Positions 8,150 to 16,100 of a stretch of DNA of 37,372 bases are shown one piece after another (the first letter of the stretch is position 1; every line of letters starts with the position of its first letter). Made by a program: the position numbers and the translations under genes. Source of the DNA: Thermoplasmata archaeon (GTDB lineage: Archaea; Thermoplasmatota; Thermoplasmata; Lutacidiplasmatales; UBA184); the NCBI GenBank assembly GCA_027314915.1, contig DAHUZZ010000019.1:1-37372 (forward strand), written 5' to 3'. The notes beneath the pieces were generated by a model. That model did not search any database. It was not told the DNA's origin and saw nothing but the letters and a program-made list of their open reading frames with translations.

Positions 8150-8277
8150 GCCGGAGTCCCTCGCTTTTCCGTGGGACCCTGTCGCACTTCATACGACTTG
8201 TGCCACGACCCACCGGCGCGGACCCGGGGACCCCACGGCCACGAGCGGCCCCCGACCGTCGGGGCTCGGGTGCGGTC

Positions 8278-8286
8278 CCTTTACTT
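8278..8286 (+). promoter_or_regulatory. Probable TATA box for the AbrB-like gene
   Basis: CCTTTACTT lies 42 nt before the ATG at 8328, giving a predicted start near 8307 and a short leader with GGTGG just before the ATG. On the other strand, a weaker element near 8190-8198 could serve the SNF2 gene. Confidence 0.35.
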
Positions 8287-8327
8287 CCAGCCGGCGATAT
8301 CGGCTCGGGTACGGATTCGGTGGGCGC

Positions 8328-8555
8328 ATGACGAGGACCGCCGTGGTCAGCCCCAAGGGGCAGATCTCCCTCCCGAAGGAGCGTCGCGAACGGTACCAGG
8401 TCCAAGGGGCCCAGACGATCCCGATCCTCGAGACCCAGCAGGGAGCCCTTCCTCGGCCGGGTCGACGGACACTTCGGGGCCTGCCTTCGGGCCGAATCGA
8501 TTCGAGGACCGCGGAGGCCGCGGTGCGAGAACTCCGAACTGCGTGGAAGCCGTGA
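8328..8555 (+). CDS. AbrB/MazE-type swapped-hairpin DNA-binding protein
   Basis: A 75-residue protein whose first 40 residues fit the AbrB/SpoVT looped-hinge fold: MTRTAVVSPKGQISLPKERR is the classic start (a strand, then S-x-K-GQ-x-x-x-P). The tail carries TLRGLPSGRIDSRTAEAAVR, as in antitoxins paired with PIN-domain RNases. No PIN toxin or other partner gene can be read in the following 400 nt, so it is either an orphan regulator or the survivor of a toxin-antitoxin pair. It is divergent from the SNF2-SWIM-PLD set, 178 nt from its start, and could regulate it. The family normally binds DNA as a dimer near its own promoter. Confidence 0.7.
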   Translation: MTRTAVVSPKGQISLPKERRERYQVQGAQTIPILETQQGALPRPGRRTLRGLPSGRIDSRTAEAAVRELRTAWKP

Positions 8556-8955
8556 CCGATGCCGCCATCGATACCGCCGCCTCGATTCCCCCTCCCGACG
8601 ACTCCCTTCGGCGTCCGGCGAGCGGACGTTCCGCGCCGCGGAGCGTCGCTCTCGGTCCGGAGGGCCGGGGGCCTTCCCGGAGGTCGAGGTCCCCAAGCGA
8701 CGCGGTGGTCGGGCCCCACCGGTTCCAGGCCCGACCCGTCGCTCGGCCCGACGGCGGAACGTCTCCGGTGAGCCGATGGTGGGGGGCTCCGTCAGGCCAC
8801 GCTCCGCGATGGCCAACCGACCGGGACCCGGTGCGGGTTCGAGATGGACGAGCGCAGGGTTCGGGCGTCGATCCTGGTCGCAGGAGACTTGAACCGCCGG
8901 GCACTCCGGATCCACCCCCCCGCATCCCGACCGTCGGGAGGAGGATCGGTCCGGC
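8556..8955. other. 400-nt stretch without a recognisable gene
   Basis: Between the AbrB-like gene and the methyltransferase I find no open frame with family features, no tRNA fold and no clear TATA box. This would be the place for a toxin partner of the AbrB protein, but no PIN-like acidic motifs are visible in any frame. A decayed gene is possible. GGAGGAT near 8938-8944 probably belongs to the next gene. Confidence 0.4.
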
Positions 8956-9567
8956 GTGCGGCGTTCGGAGCTCCTGAAGCGACTCGAGGCGGTCGAGGGG
9001 TTCCCCGATCCCGACCCTCGGAGGGAGCAGGTGATCACCCCCTCGGAGGCCGCGGCGGACCTCCTGCTCTCCGCCGAGGCGCGCGACGACCTCGTGGACC
9101 GGGTGGTCGCCGACCTGGGCGCGGGCACGGGACGGCTCGCCATCGGGGCGGCGCTCCTCGGCGCCCGGCGGGTCCTGGCCGTCGAGGAGGATCCCCGCGC
9201 GCTCGCGGTGGCGCTCCGCAACGCCGAGCGCGCCGGCGTCACGATCGAGGCCGTGGCGGGCCCCGTCGACCGGTTCGACACGGTGGTCGACACCGTGGTG
9301 ATGAACCCGCCCTTCGGGGCCCAGCGGCGCGGGGCCGACCGCCCCTTCTGGGCGGCCGCCCTCCGCTGCGCCCGGCGGCGCACCTACGCCTTCGCCCTCG
9401 CGGAGTCCCGAACCTTTATAGCGCGCAGCTGCGTCGAGCGCACCGTACCGATCGCCGAGACCCGGCCGATCCGGTGGACGCTCCCGCTCACCTTCCGGCA
9501 CCACCGGAAGCCCCGGGTCGCGCTCGCCGTCGACCTCTGGGTCCTCGGGCCGGTCCCCACCCCATGA
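8956..9567 (+). CDS. METTL5-like RNA N6-adenine methyltransferase
   Basis: A 203-residue Rossmann-fold methyltransferase. Motif I is ADLGAGTGRLAIGA (about residues 51-64), the acidic end of strand 2 is VLAVEEDPRAL, and motif IV is VVMNPPFG (about residues 114-121), the NPPF signature of N6-adenine enzymes. Size and motif order fit the archaeal COG2263/METTL5 group; eukaryotic METTL5 modifies one adenine in 18S rRNA, so small-subunit rRNA is the likely target. EQVITPSEAAADLL before motif I is also typical. The start is a GTG at 8956; GGAGGAT lies about 11 nt upstream. The stop overlaps the Csl4 start (ATGA), so the two are translationally coupled. Confidence 0.88.
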   Translation: MRRSELLKRLEAVEGFPDPDPRREQVITPSEAAADLLLSAEARDDLVDRVVADLGAGTGRLAIGAALLGARRVLAVEEDPRALAVALRNAERAGVTIEAVAGPVDRFDTVVDTVVMNPPFGAQRRGADRPFWAAALRCARRRTYAFALAESRTFIARSCVERTVPIAETRPIRWTLPLTFRHHRKPRVALAVDLWVLGPVPTP

Positions 9568-10178
9568 GCGAACACCGTCACGACGCGAGCGAACTGGTCC
9601 TCCCGGGCGACGTCATCGGCACCGCGGAGGAGTTCGTCCCCGGTCCCGGGACCTACGAGGACAACGGGCGGGTCTACGCCGCCCTCTTCGGCCACCGCCA
9701 CGTGGACCACCAGGCGCGGGCCGTCTCCGTCCTCGCCCTGAACGCCATCCCCCGGCTCGGGGAGGGCGACCTCGTCTACGCCCGCGTGGACGAGATCAAG
9801 AGCGCGATGGCCATCCTGACGATCCTGGCCTCCGCGGCGACGAACCGGTCGGTCCCCGGGGCGCCCGAGGGCACGATCCACATCTCGAAGGCCCGGGAGG
9901 GCTACACCGAGACGCTCGCGACCGAGTTCGGCGTCGGCGACATCGTGCTCGCGAAGATCCTCCAGGGCCGCCCGTCGGTGAAGCTCACCACCGCCCCGCC
10001 CACGTTCGGCGTCATCGCGGCGCGCTGCCAGAGCTGCCACGCCCTCCTCACCCTCTCGCCGAAGGGGAGCGGGCTCGTCTGCCTGCGGTGCGGGGCCCAG
10101 GAGCGGCGGAAGATCGCGCGGGACTACGGCGCGCTCCACGCCGAGCTCTCCGGTCACCATGGCCCCGCCTCCCACTGA
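9564..10178 (+). CDS. csl4: Exosome complex RNA-binding subunit Csl4
   Basis: A 204-residue cap subunit of the archaeal RNA exosome, which binds RNA and guides it to the Rrp41/Rrp42 ring. The N-terminal domain starts with VLPGDVIGTAEEFVPGPGTY, the Csl4 hallmark. An S1 domain follows (LGEGDLVYARVDEIKSAMA to GDIVLAKILQ), then a C-terminal zinc ribbon with CQSC and CLRC (about residues 155-178). All four zinc ligands are present. It overlaps the methyltransferase by 4 nt and the glyA start lies inside its 3' end (20-nt overlap), so the three genes form an operon. Csl4 beside an RNA methyltransferase suggests co-expression of rRNA processing functions. Confidence 0.93.
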   Translation: MSEHRHDASELVLPGDVIGTAEEFVPGPGTYEDNGRVYAALFGHRHVDHQARAVSVLALNAIPRLGEGDLVYARVDEIKSAMAILTILASAATNRSVPGAPEGTIHISKAREGYTETLATEFGVGDIVLAKILQGRPSVKLTTAPPTFGVIAARCQSCHALLTLSPKGSGLVCLRCGAQERRKIARDYGALHAELSGHHGPASH

Positions 10179-11388
10179 GGAGGAGCGGCTCGCCGAGCTC
10201 GTCCGCGACCACGACCGGTGGCGCGGGACCGAGTGCCTGAACCTCCTTCCCAGCGAGAACGCGATCTCGCCCCGCGCCCGATCCTACCTCGCGAGCGACC
10301 TCGCCGGCCGCTACACCCTGCCGCTCGACACGGAGTTCCACGGGGAGCGGATCGACAACTCCTACGCCGGCACCCGCTACGCCGATGCGATCGAGCTCCT
10401 GGCCGACGCGGCGGCCCGGCGCCTGTTCCGGGCGAAGCACGCCACCACGCGCCCCCTTTCGGGCCACATCGCCGCCATGAGCGCGCTCGCCCCCCTCCTG
10501 CCCCGGGGCTCGAAGGTGCTCGCCGTCCCCGCCGAGCTTGGCGGCTACGATGGCTACGCTCCGGGGTTCCTGCCCGCCATCCTCGGCTACACCTCCCGGC
10601 CGCTGCCGGTGCCCGGGCCGGATCGGCCGGCGCCCGAGGGACCCCTCCTCGAAGAGATCCGGCGCGAGCGGCCGGCCGCGGTCGTCCTCGGCCAGAGCTT
10701 CGTGCTCTTCCCCTACCCGCTCCAGGCCATCGCGGAGGCGGCGCACGCGGTGGACGCGCTCGTCCTGTACGACGCCTCCCACGTCCTCGGCCTCGTGGCG
10801 GGGGGCGAGTTCCAGGACCCCCTCCGGGAGGGGGCCGACGTGGTCTTCGGCAGCACCCACAAGTCCTTCCCCGGCCCCCAGGGCGGGATCCTCTTCACCG
10901 ACCGCGAGGACCTCTTTGGGCAGATCGAGCCCGCGCTCGTCTGGAGGGTCTTCGACAACGCGCACTGGCACCGCATCGCCGCGCTGGCCCAGACCCTCCT
11001 GGAGCTCGAGCGGTGGGGGGCCGAGTACGCCCGGGGCGTCGTCGGGAGCGCCCGGGCGCTCGCCGCGGCGCTGAACGAGCGGGGGCTCCCGGTCCTGGGC
11101 TCGGAGCACGGCTTCACGCGGTCGCACCAGCTCCACCTGGACCGGGAGGCGCTCCGAACGACGCACGGCCTGCGGCCGGGGCTGCTCGCCCGGCGGTGGG
11201 AGTCCCAGCGGCTGATCGCCGATCTCGTGGGCCGGCTCGGGACCGCCGAGATCACCCGGCTCGGGCTCCTCCCCGAGGCGATGCCGCGGCTCGCCGACCT
11301 CCTCGTCCGGGCGGGGGTGGGCCGGGAAGCGGTCGCCGACGAGGTGCTCGCCTGGCGGAGCGAGTTCCCCACGCTCCGCTACGCCTAG
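10159..11388 (+). CDS. glyA: Serine hydroxymethyltransferase
   Basis: A 409-residue PLP enzyme that converts serine to glycine and passes the one-carbon unit to a pterin cofactor (tetrahydrofolate or tetrahydromethanopterin; which one is unknown here). Visible motifs: LNLLPSENAISPRA near the N-terminus, RYTLPLDTEFHGERIDN, PLSGHIAAMSAL, LYDASHVLGL with the PLP-stacking His, and FGSTHKSFPGPQGG with the Schiff-base lysine (about residue 234). Length is normal for archaeal members. The ATG at 10159 lies within the end of csl4. The stop is 65 nt before the stop of the convergent C2H2 surface protein gene. Confidence 0.93.
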   Translation: MAPPPTEEERLAELVRDHDRWRGTECLNLLPSENAISPRARSYLASDLAGRYTLPLDTEFHGERIDNSYAGTRYADAIELLADAAARRLFRAKHATTRPLSGHIAAMSALAPLLPRGSKVLAVPAELGGYDGYAPGFLPAILGYTSRPLPVPGPDRPAPEGPLLEEIRRERPAAVVLGQSFVLFPYPLQAIAEAAHAVDALVLYDASHVLGLVAGGEFQDPLREGADVVFGSTHKSFPGPQGGILFTDREDLFGQIEPALVWRVFDNAHWHRIAALAQTLLELERWGAEYARGVVGSARALAAALNERGLPVLGSEHGFTRSHQLHLDREALRTTHGLRPGLLARRWESQRLIADLVGRLGTAEITRLGLLPEAMPRLADLLVRAGVGREAVADEVLAWRSEFPTLRYA

Positions 11389-11452
11389 CGGGGTCCCCCG
11401 GGACCTCGGGATAGAAGAAGGGAAGGAGTTGGCCCGGGGGCGGTCGCCCGCC

Positions 11453-13009
11453 CTACATCCCGTGGGCCGACTTCTGGTGCTCCACGAGCTCCGCCGACGT
11501 GGGGAACGTCTGGTGGCAGACCGAGCACTCGCTCGTCCCGGTCGTCGGGGTGGTCGTGGTGGACTTCGAGGAGCTCCACGCCTGCGCGGGCTGGCTCGCC
11601 GGGCGGTTCCACATCATCCGGCCCAGGACCGCGGCGACGATCATCCCGACGATCAGACCGATCACCAGGAGGAGCGCCCCGCCGACCGCCGGGCTGACAC
11701 CGGGGATGAACGAGGCGTTCACCCAGTTCGTGGTGTTCACGTAGGCGGTGTTCCCGCCCGCCGGCGCCCCCGCGGAGATGGTGACGTTCGTTTCGTTGTA
11801 GGTGTACGGTGCGGTGTAGTTGTCGATGAACGACAGCGACAGCTGGATCGTGTACACGCCCGCGTTGCCCGGCACCCAGTTGGCCACGGCCCCGTGACCG
11901 CCGTTCCCCGGGGCGAAGACGCCCGCCGTGTAGGTGATCTGCTTCGTGGCCTCGTCGATGAAGTAGAGGTTCGCGCCGGCCAGGTAGTCCGAGGAGTAGC
12001 TCACCGCGACCGTGATGTTCGTGCCGGCCACGAGCCCCGTGGTCCGGTTCGACGGCGAGATGATCGTGCCGCTCGGGGTGTTCGCGGAGAACCGGAACGT
12101 GCCGATCGACGAGACCTGGCGGGACTGCAGCGACGCGTTCGTCGAGGACATCACGTTCGCCCAGGCATCGACCTGGTAGATCCCGGTCGGCAGGACGCCG
12201 CTCGAGAACGACGCGATGGTGAGCATCCCCGAGGTGAAGGTGAAGTTGTAGCTCCCGGAGGCGCTGTACGTCACCGACTGGTTCAGGACCACGACGGGCT
12301 GCCAGAGGTCGCAGGCGCCCGTGATGGGATCGATCACCAGGCAGGTGCCCTGCTGGTACTCGAAGTTGACCCCCACGGTCTCGTTGGCCGCGGACGGGGT
12401 GACCCCGGAGTTGCCGGCGATCCCGACGGTGAAGTTCACCGTGATGGGCAGCGTGGCGTAGACGGGGATGTTGCTGGTGATGGCCACCGTCGGGTTCAGG
12501 ACCGACGCCGTGGGGGCGAGGAGCCACGCGGTCGAGCTCGCCACCGGGTTCGACGTCGCGGACGTGTCGGTGATCGACGCGACCGCCGTGAAGTTCCAGT
12601 TCGTCTCGGGCAGGGCGGCCTCGCCCGCGAGCGCCCCGTAGTTCAGGGTGATGGTGTTGGCGCCGAGGGCGGTCGGGCCCGCGTTGGTCTCGAACGTGGT
12701 GCCGTTCGCGATGAAGGTGATCGCGACCGCGACCGACTGCGTGCTCGTGAGCGCGGAGTAGTTCAGGGTGTAGTCGAGCGTCACCGGCACCGTCGCCGGG
12801 CTCGGCAGGGTGTTGGTGAAGTTGAGGGTGATCGTCGCGGCGCCCGGGTGGACCGCGGTCGCGAGCCGGACCCCGGACGGAGCCGCTGCCACGCCGTGGC
12901 CCGAGGCGGGGACGAGGAGCGCGGCCCCGAACATGGCCCCGATGGCCAGGATCGTGATCAACACGGCGGCGGCCAAGAGTCTCCCGGTTGCCGAGACAGA
13001 CCGAAGCAT
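11453..13009 (-). CDS. Exported Ig-like protein with cytosolic C2H2 zinc finger
   Basis: A 518-residue protein of unknown function. Residues 10-35 form a signal or anchor helix. Residues about 40-430 are beta-rich, Thr/Asn/Ser-rich Ig-like repeats with many N-glycosylation sequons (NFT, NYT, NAS). A second helix at about 437-465 (GGALLLVIGLIVGMIVAAVL) is followed by a basic stop-transfer and a tail ending in CSVCHQTFPTSAELVEHQKSAH, a C2H2 zinc finger (CxxC, HxxxxH). The predicted topology puts the zinc finger in the cytoplasm. The last extracellular domain and the anchor-plus-finger module recur in the upstream S53 protease. The TATA core at 13031-13038 is about 26 nt before the ATG, so the mRNA is probably leaderless. 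Confidence 0.85.
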   Translation of the reverse strand: MLRSVSATGRLLAAAVLITILAIGAMFGAALLVPASGHGVAAAPSGVRLATAVHPGAATITLNFTNTLPSPATVPVTLDYTLNYSALTSTQSVAVAITFIANGTTFETNAGPTALGANTITLNYGALAGEAALPETNWNFTAVASITDTSATSNPVASSTAWLLAPTASVLNPTVAITSNIPVYATLPITVNFTVGIAGNSGVTPSAANETVGVNFEYQQGTCLVIDPITGACDLWQPVVVLNQSVTYSASGSYNFTFTSGMLTIASFSSGVLPTGIYQVDAWANVMSSTNASLQSRQVSSIGTFRFSANTPSGTIISPSNRTTGLVAGTNITVAVSYSSDYLAGANLYFIDEATKQITYTAGVFAPGNGGHGAVANWVPGNAGVYTIQLSLSFIDNYTAPYTYNETNVTISAGAPAGGNTAYVNTTNWVNASFIPGVSPAVGGALLLVIGLIVGMIVAAVLGRMMWNRPASQPAQAWSSSKSTTTTPTTGTSECSVCHQTFPTSAELVEHQKSAHGM

Positions 13010-13030
13010 GCGCTCCGGGACGTCTTACGC

Positions 13031-13040
13031 TACTTAAATT
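13031..13040 (-). promoter_or_regulatory. TATA box of the C2H2 surface-protein gene
   Basis: On the minus strand the sequence reads AATTTAAGTA in very GC-rich surroundings. The core is about 26 nt from the ATG at 13009, so transcription should start at or next to the ATG (leaderless mRNA). Confidence 0.7.
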
Positions 13041-13157
13041 TCTCGGAACACGACCCGAAGAGAAGGCCGCGGCCTCGGGCCCGGTTTTACGTCAGGGGGA
13101 GCGGGCCGCGTCCGCCCCGGGTTCCTGTAGGTTCCGGGAAGGAGCTTCCTGCCCGCG

Positions 13158-16100
13158 CTACTCCTCGATCCCGTGCGATATCTTCGCATGCTGGGTGAGC
13201 GCGAAGGCGGTCTCGAACTTCTCGTGGCAGATGGAGCAGACGTTCTCCCCCGCGGGACCGGTCGCCGGTGCGGCGGCGGTGGCTCCGCCCGCGGACTCCC
13301 ACGGCTTCGCCGAGCCCCGCACGCCTGACGGGACGCTGCGGCCGTTCGTGCGACCCGGTCGGAGCGAGCCCGCGAGGTAGAGCCCGAGGACGAGCCCGAC
13401 GAGCGCGCCGACGAGGGTGAGCACGGTCGCGGTCATGACCGCGTTCCCGAAGAGGGGCGTGTTCGCGGTCGTGTTGATGTAGACGCCGGCGCCGGCCGAC
13501 GTGACGTTGATCCACTCGCCGACCGAGTAGTTGCCCGTGGTGTACGGGGTCGTCAGGTTGAGGACGATGTGGTACGGGCCCTGCTGGACCGCGGTCCACG
13601 TGGCCGAACCGCCCCGTCCGCCGATGCCGGGCACGAGCGCGCCGGCCTGGAAGACCGGGGTCGGATTGCCCTTGGCGTACACGTAGAGCTGGGCGTTCTC
13701 CAGGTACTGGGCGGAGTAGCTGTAGGAGATCGTGAGGTTGCCGAGCGGCACCTGGGCGCTCGGCCCGGGCCCGTCGATCTGGGCGGTCAGCGGGTCGAAG
13801 ACCAGGTAGGTCGGGACCATCTCCTGGATGCTCCCGCTATGGTTCGCGTTGAGCCAGACGATGAGCTGGTACTGGCCCGGCGGCAGATCCTCCGCCCCCG
13901 AGTAGAAGCCGTCCTTCTGCAGCAGGCTGCGGTTGATGTTCTGGCTGAAGGTGACGTTGTAGGGGTGGATGGGCAGCGAGAGGTTCACCACCATCGGGCA
14001 GGGGAAGATCGGACCGCCGCAGCCGCTCGCCACGTACCGGATCTCGAGGGAGGTGTTGAACGTCTTGTTGGAGAACTGGGCGGCCGGGATGTTGACGGTC
14101 CAGTTCAGGTCGAAGGGCATGAGCGAGTAGACGTTGCTCGGCGAGAAGTCGGTGTAGCTCACCGACCCGACGATGAAGATGTGCCGCTGGGTGAAGATGT
14201 GGCCCATCGAGTCCTTCACGACCACGAGCAGCGTGTGGATGCCGGGCGTGTAGTTGCCCGAGAGGTTGCCGGCATCGATCCAGTTCTGGACGTTCATCGC
14301 ACTGGGCGTGAGGTTCCCGGCCGGCTGGCCGTCGACGTAGGCCTGGACCGAGACGATGTGCTCGGTGCCCGGGTTCCAGTTGGTCCCGAAGGTGACGATC
14401 CACGGGTCGTTGTTCGGAAGGCTCACGTTGACGTGCCAGCCGATCGACGCCCCGTTCGAGAAGAAGTCCCGTGCGGCCCCCTGCTGGGTCTGGGTGAAGG
14501 TGTTGATGGGGTCGGGGAAGACGACCACGGGCGTCGACGAATAGTTGCGCGCGAAGGAGCTGTTGTACATGCAGTGGTACGGCGGCGGCGGGACCGCATA
14601 GTTGGTCACGAACGGCGGGAAGCAGGACTCGGTGTAGCTGTAGGTCCGGTTCGTCTGGCCGGGGATGTTCACCGAGACCATGTCGAGACCGGCGAACTTC
14701 CCCGCGTAGGGGCCCCCGTTGAAGGTGAACCCGAACGGGGCGGTCATGTTGTCCGGGATGTAGAGTTCGGTGTTGCCGGTCGAATCGGTGACGTTCGCGG
14801 TGCCCGAGGTGTTGGTGATCCCGACGGCTCCGCCCTGCTCCTGGTAGTCGGTGAACCGCGTCACGTGGCCCGCGCCGTAGTTGCCGAGCCAGACCTGCGC
14901 GTTCGAGATGGGCGCGCCGGTGTAGTCGTTGACCTTGAGCTTCATCATCTCGCCCTGCCAGCCGTACAGAATCGAGTAGTAGCCGGTCTGGTTCGCCGAG
15001 TTCGGCACGAAGGCGTTCTGGTACTGCTGGGTGGTGGGGAGGTGGTAGTAGTTCAGCAGGAACCGTACCATGTCGTTGGACGACCAGTTCCCCTGGTTGT
15101 TGTCCACCGCCTGGACGTTCGGCATGGGCGCGATGGTGTACCGGGTGCTCGCCGTGAGCGGCCCGTAGGTGACGTTGATGAAGACGGGGGTGGGCTTGAT
15201 CACGTTCAGCGTCTGCACGAGGGCGATGCCGGTCAGGTTCGAGAAGCTCTGGGAGATGATCGGGGTGGGGATCGCGGAGCCCAGCTGGCCCCGGTAGGCG
15301 GTCCGCTGCGCGGCTGTCGAGCCCTGCCAGGCGATGTCGGCCACCGTCGGGATCGTGGCGGTGACCTCGGCGTTGTAGACGCTCCGTCCGTTGTCCGTGA
15401 CCAGCACCGAGAAGGTGTTGGGATACGGCAGGCCGAAGACGTTCGGGTAGGTGTAGACGCCGGGAATCCATCCGAGCCAGGAGTTGAAGACCGTCGATCC
15501 GCCGGGGATCGAGGAGGTGCCGGGGGAGACCACGGTGACGTTGAGCTGCCCGGTCGCGGAGATGTCCTGGGCGATCCAGTCGTAGGTCCACCCGAGGGTC
15601 CGGTTCGCGGAATTGCCGAACTCGAAGTAGAGGTAGCCCGGGCTGTCGAAGGGGGCGTTCGCGGTGTTGATCGTGAATTCGTAGCCGGGCCCCAACGACA
15701 CGGCGGTGAGGGTCGGCTGCCAGGCGTGGGGGAGGCCCGAGGAGTCGGTGAAGACCAGCGTCACGTGCGGGTTGGTCCCCTGGAGCGCCGCAGAGGCGTT
15801 GACGTGGAAGGTGTAGGTGTTGTTCCGCGCGAGGTTGCCCCACGCCGACGGGTCCCAGCTCAGCCCGGTCTGGGTCACGGTCGTGAACTGGCCCGGGAGC
15901 GACATCAGGGTGCTCAGGTCCCGGGCAAAGTTGGCCACGTTGATGACGCCCCAGCCGGTCGGGAAGTCCCAGCCGACCCCGGTGTCACCGTACGTCGCGC
16001 CGCTCGCGTTGTGGGGGAAGAGGCCGCCCGTCGGCCAGGACCACCCGTTGGTCACCCCGACGTTGCCCCAGTAGCTCGTGCCGTTCGTGACGTCGTCGTA

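Noticed and set aside
8840-8930. A tRNA-like T-loop (minus strand GGTTCAAGTCTCC)
   Set aside because: The flanking bases do not form a T stem or an acceptor stem.
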